Part shown: in pieces, positions 7,231 through 15,757 of the stretch
Numbering within the stretch: position 1 is the first letter of the stretch
Layout of the letters: each line of letters begins with the position of its first letter
From: Clostridiales bacterium
GTDB taxonomy: Bacteria > Bacillota > Clostridia > Christensenellales > Pumilibacteraceae
Assembly: GCA_014799665.1 (NCBI GenBank)
Contig: JAAVHP010000012.1
Location: 372,001-436,000, forward strand
Reading direction: 5' to 3'
Length of the DNA stretch: 64,000 nt
The notes under the pieces: model-generated
What the model saw: only the letters and a program-made list of their open reading frames with translations
What the model was told of the DNA's origin: nothing
The model's database searches: none
Program-made: the position numbers and the translations under genes

Positions 7231-8139
7231 ATGAGTTCATTCAAGGATCTTAGGATAGTAGACAATTTCTACCAAACTTCGTCGTTCTTTCCCATGCCGA
7301 CAACGCTTATCGGCACGGTGAGCGAGAACGGCAAGACCAATCTCGGCGCGTACTCGCTGTGCTTTCCGTACTACATTGCGGGCAAGGAATATTACGCAAT
7401 GCTTTTGGAGTGCCGCAACAGCTCGAACACTGCGCAAAACATTCTGCGCGGGAGCAAGGTGTCGATCAATTTCATTCCCGACGACCGCAAGTATTTCCGC
7501 GAGGCGGTGCGGCTCGGCTTTCCCGGCGACACTACCGACGAGAAAATGAAAGACTGCTCGTTCACGCTCGAAAAGGGTATAGCGGACGGCGAACGACCGT
7601 TGGTCGTTAAGGAAGCGTTTCAGGTGTTCGAGTGTACTTGGGACGACACGCTTGAAGACGCTCACCTCGATAAAGCGGGCAATCTCGAAGGCTACGAGCC
7701 GCCGTACCGCAACTTTAACGGCATAACGAGCAAGTTCGGCGCGCATTTCATTTTGAAGATAGATAAAATTCTCATGAAAGAGAAGTATTACAATTCGATC
7801 GTCGACGGCGTTACCGCGAAAAATTTCCCGCCCGTTCCCGTCGACTACGGCTACCGCGACAGCACTAACTTCTGGTGCTCGGCGTTCAAAAAGCCGTTCC
7901 CCGAAAAGATCCCTGCAAAGGACGGCGACGTGAACTCGGTAATGTACGCGGCAAAACGCATCGATCCCGAAGTAACGTTTACCGACGAAGCGTGCGCGCG
8001 GCTCACTAAAATTCCGCGCATATTCCTTAAAGCCGCGCTCACTCAAATGGTGTCTATCGCCAAAGAGGAGGGGATAACGGTGATCGATCCCGCCGCGCTC
8101 GATATAATTAACGATAAACGCCGTAAAGAAAAGAAATAA
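7231..8139 (+). CDS. Flavin reductase-like (split-barrel FMN-binding) protein
   Basis: The 302-residue protein has an N-terminal flavin-reductase-like beta barrel. The segment PMPTTLIGTVSENGKTNLGA matches the start of the family, where FMN-binding strands contact the NG.TNLGAYS region. Residues 60-200 continue the barrel (CRNSSNTAQNILR, KVSINFIPDD). The C-terminal 90 residues are helical and charged. Such proteins reduce flavin with NAD(P)H or carry a bound flavin in an uncharacterised oxidoreductase. A GAGGGGTG site lies 8 bases before ATG 7231. No partner gene indicates the substrate. Confidence 0.7.
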   Translation: MSSFKDLRIVDNFYQTSSFFPMPTTLIGTVSENGKTNLGAYSLCFPYYIAGKEYYAMLLECRNSSNTAQNILRGSKVSINFIPDDRKYFREAVRLGFPGDTTDEKMKDCSFTLEKGIADGERPLVVKEAFQVFECTWDDTLEDAHLDKAGNLEGYEPPYRNFNGITSKFGAHFILKIDKILMKEKYYNSIVDGVTAKNFPPVPVDYGYRDSTNFWCSAFKKPFPEKIPAKDGDVNSVMYAAKRIDPEVTFTDEACARLTKIPRIFLKAALTQMVSIAKEEGITVIDPAALDIINDKRRKEKK

Positions 8140-8151
8140 AGTTAATAAACG

Positions 8152-8184
8152 AAAACGACGAAGCCGTATAAGCTCCGTCGTTTT
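8152..8184. terminator. Bidirectional terminator between convergent genes
   Basis: AAAACGACG pairs with CGTCGTTTT, with an inner AGC/GCT pairing. A T run follows on the + strand and a T-rich stretch on the other. It separates the flavin-reductase-like gene from birA. Confidence 0.75.
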
Positions 8185-8208
8185 TATTTGCGTAAATTGT
8201 TTCGCTAT

Positions 8209-8925
8209 TTAATCTTCCACTTCGCGTATTATGGAAACCTCGCCCGCGTCCACCGCGACGGTTGCAGAGCCTATACGTACTATGAGCGAGCCGTCCAACC
8301 CGACTTGTTCGGCATAACCGCGAACGCGAATGCCGTCGTGGTTGAATTCCACCGTTTTGCCGATATTAATACAAAGATTGTTATATCGCGTGCTGTCAAA
8401 TCCGACTACTATTGCGCGCTTAATGCAGTTTATAAGTCCCGTTACGAAAGCGCTGGCGCGGTTTTCGGGGGCTTGCAGGGAAGTGGCTATATTCGCAAGA
8501 TCGGCTTTTTCGAACTCCGCTAAATCGGTCGAATAGTTAATGCCTATGCCTATGAGATACTCGGCTTTTCGCGGGCTTTTGCACAGTATGCCTACGACCT
8601 TTTTCCCGAAATACAGCACGTCGTTTACCCATTTGAGCTTGGTATTCAAGCCTAGTATAACGCGAATGGCGTCGTGTACGGCAAGCCCGACGGTGGTCGT
8701 TAAAGAGTGCGCGTCGATATGTAAGCCTTGCACGCGCATAACCATATAAATGCCGCCGTCCGGACAAAAGAAGGTATGGTCGCCGCGCCCCACGCCGTGT
8801 GTTTGTTTAAGCGCAATGATCGCGTCGTTCCGCCCGATCTCGTCAAAGGTGGACTCGCATTCGTTTACCACTCTAACGTTCAGCCCCGTATGTTGGCGTA
8901 TGAACTTTTCGTTTAGAATAATCAT
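8209..8925 (-). CDS. birA: Biotin--protein ligase without DNA-binding domain
   Basis: The 238-residue enzyme activates biotin with ATP and attaches it to the biotin carrier domain of carboxylases or decarboxylases. The family motifs are ALKQTHGVGRGDHTF (GRGR-like biotinyl-AMP loop), GGIYMVMRV, KWVNDVLY (usually KWPND) and GILCKS, then a C-terminal SH3-like domain. There is no N-terminal winged helix, so this is a catalytic-only ligase that cannot repress biotin genes. ATG 8925 is chosen because the promoter's -10 box (8935-8940) lies only 9 bases before it; a GTG at 8943 would lie upstream of that box. No Shine-Dalgarno site fits in so short a leader. Confidence 0.88.
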   Translation of the reverse strand: MIILNEKFIRQHTGLNVRVVNECESTFDEIGRNDAIIALKQTHGVGRGDHTFFCPDGGIYMVMRVQGLHIDAHSLTTTVGLAVHDAIRVILGLNTKLKWVNDVLYFGKKVVGILCKSPRKAEYLIGIGINYSTDLAEFEKADLANIATSLQAPENRASAFVTGLINCIKRAIVVGFDSTRYNNLCINIGKTVEFNHDGIRVRGYAEQVGLDGSLIVRIGSATVAVDAGEVSIIREVED

Positions 8926-8934
8926 GCCAAAGCT

Positions 8935-8963
8935 ATTATACACTATTTAACTTTATAAATCAA
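8935..8963 (-). promoter_or_regulatory. birA promoter (predicted near-leaderless)
   Basis: On the minus strand: -35 TTGATT (8958-8963), a 17-base spacer and -10 TATAAT (8935-8940). Only 9 bases separate the -10 box from ATG 8925, so the predicted leader is about 2-3 bases. It is back to back with the apbE promoter, with 9 bases between the two -35 boxes. Confidence 0.72.
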
Positions 8964-8972
8964 GATATACAA

Positions 8973-9001
8973 TTGCAAAAATTATTGTCTTGTGATATAA
9001 T
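8973..9001 (+). promoter_or_regulatory. apbE promoter (predicted leaderless)
   Basis: -35 TTGCAA (8973-8978), a 17-base spacer and -10 TATAAT (8996-9001). The GTG start codon of apbE begins at 9008, 6 bases after the -10 box, exactly where transcription should begin. Confidence 0.72.
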
Positions 9002-9007
9002 CTTTGA

Positions 9008-10156
9008 GTGAAGATTTTGCGCAAAATTCTTTATATTTTAGTTGCGGCGGTCATGCTGTGTTTTACGCTCGTCGGTTGTACGGCGGCGGGATATACCGTG
9101 TTCGAGAACGCTCGCGTGTTTTCGGATGATATTATTTTTTCGGCGCAGATCATGGGCGGACGCGCGAGCTACGCGCACTCGCGCATGACGGAGCTCTTGA
9201 ACGACATCGATAAACAGGTTTCGCTTTCGAACGCCGACAGCGACCTTTCTAGATTCAACGCCGCAGGCGCTGACGAACGCGTTCAAGTGGGCGAATACAC
9301 TTATGATTTGTTTTATCTTTCGCTCGAATATTACGCGCTGACGAACGGTGCGTTTAACTGTGCAATAACGCCGCTCACCGCGTTGTGGGGCGTAAACAGC
9401 GGTTTTAACAGGCAAAATAGCGGCGCTACCGGTTTTTCGGCTATTCCTACACAGCACGAAATAGAGCAGGCGCAAGCGCATTGCGATCCGCGCACGGTGA
9501 CGGCGAGCGAGGAGGACGGGCGGTACTATTTGACTAAGACCGACGGAGAAGTCAAGCTCGATTTCGGCGGTATCGCCAAAGGTTACGCCGTGGATAAATG
9601 CGTGGAAATACTCGATAAATACGACGTCCGTTCGGCGCTTATCGATATTTCGGGCAACGCGTATTTTTACGGTAAAAACGTTTCGGCGGGTAAGGAAGGC
9701 GACTGGTCGGTAGGCGTAACAAATCCGCGCCCGCGCGGCGGACTTTCGCGCGGTTACGTGGCGGCGGTGTCGCTACCCGGTGATGTTTCGGCGGTGACAA
9801 GCGGCGACTATATGCGCTACCGCACTGCGGATATCGACGGCGGTACTGTGTATATCCCGCATATAATTTCGCCGAATGGTATGCCTATCGGCGTGGAGCA
9901 AAGGGACGGAGTTTTGGTTCAAACCGACGAATGGGTGATTTCCGCGACGGTAGTAGGATCTAGTAGTGCACTTTGCGACGCGCTCAGTACGGCGGTCGCC
10001 GCGCTCGGGCTTGAAGCGGGCAGCGAGCTTTTGCAAAAAACAGGGCATAAAGGGTTGATATTTACCGAAAAAAGGTATACAATTATCGGTGAGATACCGC
10101 TATACAAGCCCGAGGTTTACGACGGCTTTACGGAGTACGCGTACTATGAACGTTGA
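9008..10156 (+). CDS. apbE: FAD:protein FMN transferase (ApbE), lipoprotein
   Basis: The 382-residue enzyme moves FMN from FAD to a Thr or Ser in target proteins outside the membrane. A lipoprotein signal peptide covers residues 1-24 with lipobox LVGC. ApbE motifs follow: NADSDLSRFN, TNGAFNCAITPLTALWG, KLDFGGIAKGYAVDKC (FAD binding and metal) and a C-terminal SSALCDALSTAVAALG metal site. The GTG start at 9008 lies 6 bases after a TATAAT, so the mRNA is probably leaderless. The next two genes overlap it or each other, forming an operon. Likely targets are RnfD and RnfG, which carry TGAT motifs and are encoded at 32105-33830. Confidence 0.92.
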   Translation: MKILRKILYILVAAVMLCFTLVGCTAAGYTVFENARVFSDDIIFSAQIMGGRASYAHSRMTELLNDIDKQVSLSNADSDLSRFNAAGADERVQVGEYTYDLFYLSLEYYALTNGAFNCAITPLTALWGVNSGFNRQNSGATGFSAIPTQHEIEQAQAHCDPRTVTASEEDGRYYLTKTDGEVKLDFGGIAKGYAVDKCVEILDKYDVRSALIDISGNAYFYGKNVSAGKEGDWSVGVTNPRPRGGLSRGYVAAVSLPGDVSAVTSGDYMRYRTADIDGGTVYIPHIISPNGMPIGVEQRDGVLVQTDEWVISATVVGSSSALCDALSTAVAALGLEAGSELLQKTGHKGLIFTEKRYTIIGEIPLYKPEVYDGFTEYAYYER

Positions 10157-10532
10157 AGCCGTAAAGAAGATCAAACGTTCTAAGCCGTTTACCTTGCTCG
10201 ACGTCGTGCTCGTCGTGATAATAGCGGTCATTATCGGGCTTTCGGCGTGGCTTAGTTACCGCGCGCCCGTCGCCACCGTCAGGATAACGGCGGACGGGTA
10301 CGAGAAAACGCTTTCGATAACCGATAAAGCGGATATCGAGCTCGACTGCCTTACGGTGCATATCGACGGCGGGTACGTGTGGGTGACCGACGCGGACTGC
10401 GCCGATAAGGTTTGCGAGCATACGGGGCGCATCTCGCGTGCGGGGCAGTCGATAGTGTGTTTGCCGAACGGTGTGGTCGTGACGATAGTCGGCGGGAACA
10501 AAGGCGACGATCTCGATTGGGAGGTGGGTTGA
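10146..10532 (+). CDS. NusG domain II-containing protein
   Basis: The 128-residue protein has one N-terminal membrane helix (about residues 18-38) and an extracytoplasmic beta domain of the NusG-domain-II type, with the recognisable C-terminal pattern CADKVCEHTGRISRAGQSIVC and LPNGVVV. The start ATG 10146 overlaps the apbE end by 11 bases. This family is often found beside ApbE and Gx-transporter-like genes in Bacillota, apparently in membrane flavin and quinone redox pathways; its own function is unknown. The four cysteines in the domain could bind metal or form disulphides. Confidence 0.82.
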   Translation: MNVEAVKKIKRSKPFTLLDVVLVVIIAVIIGLSAWLSYRAPVATVRITADGYEKTLSITDKADIELDCLTVHIDGGYVWVTDADCADKVCEHTGRISRAGQSIVCLPNGVVVTIVGGNKGDDLDWEVG

Positions 10533-11101
10533 TGAAAACGCTTCTCCCGAAAACCCGAAAAGGCGCGCTTGACTCCCACCGCATAACGCTATTGGCGTTC
10601 TCGGTCGCCGTGGCGCTCGTCGTAGCATATATAGAGAGCGCTTTGCCGCCGCTTATGCCGATCGCGCCCGGCGCAAAGCTCGGGCTCAGCAACGTTGCGC
10701 CGCTGTTTGCTCTCATCGTAATGGGCGTACCCGACGCGTTTATAGTTATGGCGTTAAAAACGCTCCTCGGCGCGTTCATAACGGGCGGCGTATCGGGGCT
10801 TATGTACTCCGTACCCGCAGGGCTTGTTTCGCTCGCCATCGAGGTCATGTTGTACAAGCTGTTGTTCGATAAAACCTCGATAGCTATGATAAGCCTGATC
10901 GGCGCGGTGGCGTTCAACTGCGTTCAGCTTGTCGTCGCTTCGCTCGTAACGGGCGTAAACCTGATATCGCTTTTGCCGCTTCTTATGGCGGCGGGTGTGC
11001 TCGCAGGAGCGTTTACGGGCTTACTCACTTACTATATAGTCAAGAAACTTCCGTACTCGGTTTACGGAGTGCAATATTCGTCTAAGGAGATAACAAAATG
11101 A
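10532..11101 (+). CDS. Gx transporter / heptaprenyl diphosphate synthase component I-like membrane protein
   Basis: The 189-residue integral membrane protein has five to six hydrophobic segments. The segment APGAKLGLSNVAPLFAL is the signature of the Gx transporter/HepPP_syn_1 group, which shares the fold of ECF substrate-binding subunits. The start ATG 10532 overlaps the upstream stop codon (TGATG), and its own stop overlaps tyrS. The name heptaprenyl diphosphate synthase component I is historical. A transport role for a lipid or flavin precursor would fit the apbE context but is an inference. Confidence 0.8.
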   Translation: MKTLLPKTRKGALDSHRITLLAFSVAVALVVAYIESALPPLMPIAPGAKLGLSNVAPLFALIVMGVPDAFIVMALKTLLGAFITGGVSGLMYSVPAGLVSLAIEVMLYKLLFDKTSIAMISLIGAVAFNCVQLVVASLVTGVNLISLLPLLMAAGVLAGAFTGLLTYYIVKKLPYSVYGVQYSSKEITK

Positions 11102-12312
11102 AAGAAAACGTTTTCGACATACTCGACCGCCGCGGATTTATCAAGCAAACGGTTTACAAGGACGAGCTGTATAAGCTTTTGGGCTCGCAGTCGGTAACGT
11201 TTTATTGCGGGTTCGACCCCACGGCGGACAGCCTGCATATAGGACATTTTATTCCGCTCATGATGGCGTCTATCATGCAAAAGGCGGGGCATAAGCCGAT
11301 CATCCTCGTCGGCGGCGGTACCGCAATGGTGGGCGATCCGTCCAACCGCAACGATATGCGCCAAATGATGACAAAGGAAACGATCGCCGATAATGTAGCC
11401 AAAATTCGTCCGCAGCTCGAACGGTTCGTAAGCTTCGAGGGCAAGAACGCGGCGGTTATCGTCAATAACGCCGACTGGCTGTGCAAGCTTAACTATATCG
11501 ACTTTTTGCGCGATTACGGCGCATTCCTTTCGGTCAATAAAATGCTTACCGCCGACTGCTTCAAAACGCGGCTCGAAAAGGGTTTGAGCTTTTTGGAATT
11601 CAACTATATGCCCATGCAGGCGTATGACTTTTTGCGGTTGTACGAGGACTACGGTTGCGTGCTCGAAGTGGGCGGCAACGATCAGTGGAGCAATATTTTG
11701 GCGGGTGCGGACTTTATCCGCCGCACGCTTCGAAAAGACGCATACGCGCTCACTTGCTCGCTCCTCGAAACCAAGGACGGCAAAAAGATGGGCAAGACCC
11801 AAAAGGGCGCGCTGTGGCTCGACCGCAACAAGACCACGCCGTACGAAATGTATCAATACTTCCGCAACGTAGGTGACGAGGAAGTGGAGAACTGTTTGCG
11901 GCTTTTGACGTACGTCGAGCTCGGCGAGATCAAAGAGCTTTGCGCGCACCGCGACGAGCGTATCAACAACGCCAAAAAGCGGCTTGCATACGAGGTAGTT
12001 AAACTCATTCATGGCGAAAAGGACGCTATCGAGGCGCAGTCGCAGGCGCAGGCTGCGTTCGAGGGCGCGAATACCGAAATGCCTACCGTCGAGATCTCGG
12101 CGAACGGCGATACGGGCTTGCTCGATATGATGGTCGCGTGCAAGGTTTGTGCGTCCAAGGGCGAGGCGCGTCGGCTCATTGAGGGCGGCGGCGTAAAGAT
12201 CGACGATAAAAAGGTCGACAACGTAACGGGCAAGGTGTCCGACTATACGAGCAACAAAGAGTTTGTTTTGAGCAAGGGCAAAAAGACCAAGCTCAAAGTC
12301 GTGCTTAAATGA
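11098..12312 (+). CDS. tyrS: Tyrosyl-tRNA synthetase
   Basis: The 404-residue class I synthetase attaches tyrosine to tRNA-Tyr. The HIGH motif is seen in SLHIGHFIPL near residue 45, the KMSKS-type motif as KMGKTQKGALWLD near residue 230, and GGNDQWSNIL in the tyrosine and tRNA pocket. The last 65 residues form an S4 RNA-binding domain (SKGEARRLIEGGGVKIDDKK). The length is typical. The ATGA overlap with the preceding gene and the overlap with the next indicate one operon. No T-box is visible because the gene lacks its own leader. Confidence 0.96.
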   Translation: MKENVFDILDRRGFIKQTVYKDELYKLLGSQSVTFYCGFDPTADSLHIGHFIPLMMASIMQKAGHKPIILVGGGTAMVGDPSNRNDMRQMMTKETIADNVAKIRPQLERFVSFEGKNAAVIVNNADWLCKLNYIDFLRDYGAFLSVNKMLTADCFKTRLEKGLSFLEFNYMPMQAYDFLRLYEDYGCVLEVGGNDQWSNILAGADFIRRTLRKDAYALTCSLLETKDGKKMGKTQKGALWLDRNKTTPYEMYQYFRNVGDEEVENCLRLLTYVELGEIKELCAHRDERINNAKKRLAYEVVKLIHGEKDAIEAQSQAQAAFEGANTEMPTVEISANGDTGLLDMMVACKVCASKGEARRLIEGGGVKIDDKKVDNVTGKVSDYTSNKEFVLSKGKKTKLKVVLK

Positions 12313-12908
12313 CAGAGTGCGTAAGGACGGGCGAGTACGAGCTTGTTATCAAGCGGTCGCGGTTTATCGCGTATTCGTACCGTATCGAGAGCCGCGACGA
12401 GGTAAAGCCTATAATCGACGCGCTCAAAAAACAGCACCCCGAAGCGCGGCACGTTTGCTACGGCTTTATCGCCGACGAAAAGGGCGACGACTTCGGCTAC
12501 GACGATAACGGCGAGCCGAGCGGCACTGCGGGCAAGCCTATCTATTCGGCGGTCGCGTCGAGCGGGGCTAAAAAATCGCTCGTGGCTGTGGTGCGCTACT
12601 TCGGCGGTATCAAGCTTGGTGCAGGCGGACTGACGCGTGCGTACAGACAGAGCGCCGCCGAGCTCATAGAAAGCGTAGGGCTTGCCAAAATCGAGCAAAC
12701 CGACGTTTACGAGATAACTTGTACTAACGACGATTACAAGCGTTTAAGTGCCGTTTTTCGCGGCGAGAAGTGCGTTGTGGAAAAGATCTCGTACAATAAC
12801 GGAGTGAGCTGTACGGTGCTCGCTCCCGCAGGCTTCGATATGTCTGGTGCGCTCGGCGGAACGACCGCCACTTCCGTTAAAACGGGGCAAAGGTACAAGG
12901 AAGTATGA
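12309..12908 (+). CDS. YigZ/IMPACT family protein
   Basis: The 199-residue protein has the IMPACT signature in its N-terminal domain: KKQHPEARHVCYGF, DDNGEPSGTAGKPI and VVRYFGGIKLGAGGLTRAY. A C-terminal ferredoxin-like YigZ domain follows. Bacterial members are cytoplasmic and have been linked to translation and nucleic acid binding, but the reaction, if any, is unknown. The gene overlaps tyrS by 4 bases at ATGA and overlaps the next gene by 4 bases. Confidence 0.9.
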   Translation: MTECVRTGEYELVIKRSRFIAYSYRIESRDEVKPIIDALKKQHPEARHVCYGFIADEKGDDFGYDDNGEPSGTAGKPIYSAVASSGAKKSLVAVVRYFGGIKLGAGGLTRAYRQSAAELIESVGLAKIEQTDVYEITCTNDDYKRLSAVFRGEKCVVEKISYNNGVSCTVLAPAGFDMSGALGGTTATSVKTGQRYKEV

Positions 12909-13864
12909 ACAGTATCGAACACGTTATAATCGATAGACTCAAGCAGGTTTGCGGACTGACTGCGCGGCTTTATCAAGGTGATGCGGAGCCACCCGCGGGC
13001 GAGATAGTGACCGACGAGGAGCGCGGCGTAACCGTTTTTGCGGCGAATGCCAAGGGTAAACCGCTGGCGTTCGAGATAGACGGTTGCAGCGAGAGCGAAA
13101 AGATAACCGCGGCGCTTGCGCGCGAGTTCGTGCAGTCTTTTTCGAGTCGTAACGCCGAAGACCCTGTAAAGACTTTCTTGATCGGCGACGGCGAGGTCCC
13201 GCAGGGCATACGGATAGGCAAGTCCGATTATTACGTTTTTGCGGTGTTTTGCAAGTCGGCGCAGAAAGCGCTCGTGGATTACCTTTCTGCCATGTCGGGT
13301 GTGGACGATTTCGTTGCCGAAATGTCAGACGGCGTGACCGCATTTTGTAAATGTGTCATGCGCGACGACGATTATCAATCGGCGGGCGAGTTCGCGTCTG
13401 TGCTGTTCGAAAACCTTACCGAAGAAATCAAGTCCGATATCAAGCTCGGTGTGGGCGGCGTGGCGCACGGCACTTTCGAGCTTCCGCAATACTATGCCTA
13501 TGCCGAAGCGGCGCTTGTAAACGGCACGGAGTTCGATCCGCAAAACAGCATATATTCATACAAGGAATACGCGCTCATTAAGACTTTGTCCGGCTTGTCC
13601 GCGCCGTCGCTCGAAAAATACGTAAAAACGGTGCTCGATAAAAACTACCGTGTTTTGCTCGCAGACGAAGAGCTGATGACGGCGGCGGACGCGTTTATCA
13701 AGCACTCGCTTAATATTTCGGAAGCCAGCCGAAGTATGTTCGTTCACCGCAACACGCTTATTTACAGGCTAGACAAGATAGAAAAGCTCACAGGTCTAAA
13801 CATTCGCAATTTTAACGACGCAATGACTTTCCGCGTCGCGTGCCTTGCGTATAAGATGATTTAA
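12905..13864 (+). CDS. PucR/CdaR-type transcriptional regulator
   Basis: The C-terminal 60 residues are a PucR-type helix-turn-helix: AFIKHSLNISEASRSMFVHR followed by NTLIYRLDKIEKLTG. Residues 150-240 resemble the degenerate GGDEF-like linker of this group (GVGGVAHGTFELPQYYAYAE). The N-terminal 130 residues are an unrecognised, probably ligand-sensing, part. The 319-residue protein is shorter than typical PucR. No metabolic operon adjoins it, so its target is unclear. It is translationally coupled to the YigZ gene. Confidence 0.82.
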   Translation: MNSIEHVIIDRLKQVCGLTARLYQGDAEPPAGEIVTDEERGVTVFAANAKGKPLAFEIDGCSESEKITAALAREFVQSFSSRNAEDPVKTFLIGDGEVPQGIRIGKSDYYVFAVFCKSAQKALVDYLSAMSGVDDFVAEMSDGVTAFCKCVMRDDDYQSAGEFASVLFENLTEEIKSDIKLGVGGVAHGTFELPQYYAYAEAALVNGTEFDPQNSIYSYKEYALIKTLSGLSAPSLEKYVKTVLDKNYRVLLADEELMTAADAFIKHSLNISEASRSMFVHRNTLIYRLDKIEKLTGLNIRNFNDAMTFRVACLAYKMI

Positions 13865-13944
13865 TATATCAAATCACAAATTCGAAAAGAACGATATGTA
13901 TCGTCCTATTACAAAAAGTAGAAAAAACAATCTGTGATTGTGAT

Positions 13945-14196
13945 TTAATAGTATGTTTTTCGCGGCGACTGGCTGTCGAAATACTTTATTATCAGCCCGA
14001 GCGTTTTGGGCGGTATAATGCGTTTAAGCGTCGCGTACAGATCGATACGCGGCGCTTTTTGCTGTTCGTCGTACATTTGCTTGATAAGCCCCGTGAGCGC
14101 GGCGGGATCGGGGTTTTCGGTCAGCTTTAACAACGCTTGTTCTCTTTCGCCGAGATTGCCTTTCAGAAACAGCGGCAGCAATTGTTTTAAATCCAT
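13945..14196 (-). CDS. Small helical protein of unknown function
   Basis: This 83-residue, mostly helical and charged protein has a Pro-rich hinge near residue 60 (RIIPPKTLG). A strong AAGGAG site precedes ATG 14196 on the minus strand. It diverges from the next small gene. No family is recognised. The paired, divergent small helical genes may work together, but there is no direct evidence. Confidence 0.55.
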   Translation of the reverse strand: MDLKQLLPLFLKGNLGEREQALLKLTENPDPAALTGLIKQMYDEQQKAPRIDLYATLKRIIPPKTLGLIIKYFDSQSPRKTYY

Positions 14197-14258
14197 TACG
14201 ACAGCTCCTTAATTTTATTAATCGGCACGATTAGGTTTATTCGTTCATACAATAGATT

Positions 14259-14513
14259 ATGCGTAGTATAAGAGACAGAAAGAACGTTGAGAACACCTAC
14301 CGCACCGAAGCCGACGAGTTCGCCGCGCAGTACGCGGGCAAGAGCGAAAGCGAGTTAATGCAAGCGCTTATGCAAAAGGTATCGGCTTCCAAGCGCGCGG
14401 GAACCTTTTCGCCCGAACAGCTCGAAGATTTCGTGCGCTTCGTTTCGCCCAGTTTGGACGAACAATCGCGGAACAGACTGAACGAGCTCGTGAATATGAT
14501 AAATAATTCGTAA
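14259..14513 (+). CDS. Small helical protein of unknown function
   Basis: The 84-residue, soluble, helical protein contains SELMQALMQKVSASKRAGTF and ends in a helix NRLNELVNMINNS. A TACAAT box (14248-14253) ends 5 bases before ATG 14259 and no Shine-Dalgarno site is present; the -35 region is poor, so this is only a weak leaderless candidate. No family is recognised. It diverges from the 83-residue protein gene. Confidence 0.55.
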   Translation: MRSIRDRKNVENTYRTEADEFAAQYAGKSESELMQALMQKVSASKRAGTFSPEQLEDFVRFVSPSLDEQSRNRLNELVNMINNS

Positions 14514-14529
14514 CGATAAGCTTACGGAT

Positions 14530-15651
14530 CTATTTGGCTATTTCTCGAATAGCTTTAACGAAGAACTCGACTTCGCTCATTGTGTTGTTATACGACAGCG
14601 ACGCGCGCACAACGCCCGTATTCAGCGTGCCGAGGTACTTGTGACAGAGCGGCGCGCAGTGCAGTCCGCAGCGCACCGCCACGTCGTATTGCTCGCTCAA
14701 AATATCGCCGACAGCCGCCGAGTTAAACCCATCGATATTAAAGCTTACAATGTTTGGAAGATTATTGTATTTGCCGTATATCTTGATTTTATTTATTTTG
14801 CCCAGCTCCTCGCGCAGCGTATCGCCGCATTGCGCGAGATTTCGTTTTGTGCCGAGCGAGGTCCGCTCGAAATGCGTGATCGCCGCTATGAGCGAGAAAA
14901 TAGAGTGAACGGGCATAGTCCCGCACTCGAACCCTTCGGGTAGGTCTGCGGGCTGTTCGAGCGTGTGCGACGCAGTGCCCGTACCGCCGAACCTAAACGG
15001 GTGCAGCGGGGGATTGCCGCGCACGCATAAACACCCCACGCCCTGCGGTCCGTGCAAGCCCTTATGTGGCGAAAAGCAAAGAAAGTTCGCACCCATTTCC
15101 TTCATGTCCACGTCGAGGTATCCGACCGACTGCGCGCCGTCGATAAGGTACAGTAGCCCGTGCCGCCTGGCAATCGCGCCGATCGAAGCGGCGGGCGCGA
15201 CCGCACCCGTCACGTTCGAGGCTTGATTAACGGCTATCATGTACGTGTTTCTGCGAATGGCGCGCTCTATATCGGCGGGATCGATTATGCCGTGAGTATT
15301 AGGCGTTACGGCGGTGAACTCAACGCCCATCCGCTTGCCGAGCTCGGTCAACGGACGAAGCGTGCTGTTATGCTCGTAAACGGTAGTGACCACGTGTCCG
15401 CCGCGCCGCGCCGTGCCGAAAAGAACGGTATTGAGCGCGTCGGTGCAGTTAAACGTAAAAATCACGTCGTCGCAGGCGACGAGATTACGCACCTTTTTCC
15501 GCGCCTCGTAAACTATCGAAGCGGCTTTTACCGCGCTCGCGTGACTGCCGCGCCCCGCATTCGCGCAGAGTCGTCTTAGCGCGTAGTCGTTGGCTTTGAT
15601 CACGCTCTCGGGCTTGAACATGGTTGTTGCGGCATTGTCGAAATAAATCAT
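14530..15651 (-). CDS. Cysteine desulfurase family, class V aminotransferase fold
   Basis: The 373-residue PLP enzyme has the expected motifs: YFDNAATT at the start, NQASNVTGAV, LLYLIDGAQSVG, the PLP lysine in CFSPHKGLHGPQGVG, and a C-terminal catalytic Cys region RCGLHCAPLCHKYLGT. It should remove sulfur (or selenium) from cysteine (or selenocysteine) as a protein-bound persulfide. The motif set matches the subgroup often neighbouring DUF3343 proteins. I use ATG 15651, preceded by GGGAG; a GTG at 15663 overlaps that site. A DUF3343 gene diverges from it 106 bases away. Confidence 0.88.
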   Translation of the reverse strand: MIYFDNAATTMFKPESVIKANDYALRRLCANAGRGSHASAVKAASIVYEARKKVRNLVACDDVIFTFNCTDALNTVLFGTARRGGHVVTTVYEHNSTLRPLTELGKRMGVEFTAVTPNTHGIIDPADIERAIRRNTYMIAVNQASNVTGAVAPAASIGAIARRHGLLYLIDGAQSVGYLDVDMKEMGANFLCFSPHKGLHGPQGVGCLCVRGNPPLHPFRFGGTGTASHTLEQPADLPEGFECGTMPVHSIFSLIAAITHFERTSLGTKRNLAQCGDTLREELGKINKIKIYGKYNNLPNIVSFNIDGFNSAAVGDILSEQYDVAVRCGLHCAPLCHKYLGTLNTGVVRASLSYNNTMSEVEFFVKAIREIAK

Positions 15652-15757
15652 GGCAGAAAACACTCCCGATACATATAACGGAATAGGACCGTGATATTCA
15701 TTTTATATTAAATGCGAATTTTGGCGGTTTAGAACGTTTAAGAGGAAATTAACGCGT

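Noticed and set aside
10412..10531. Extended start of the Gx-like membrane protein
   Set aside because: The extension overlaps the NusG-domain-II gene in another frame; ATG 10532 with the TGATG overlap and a GAGGTGGG site is the natural start.
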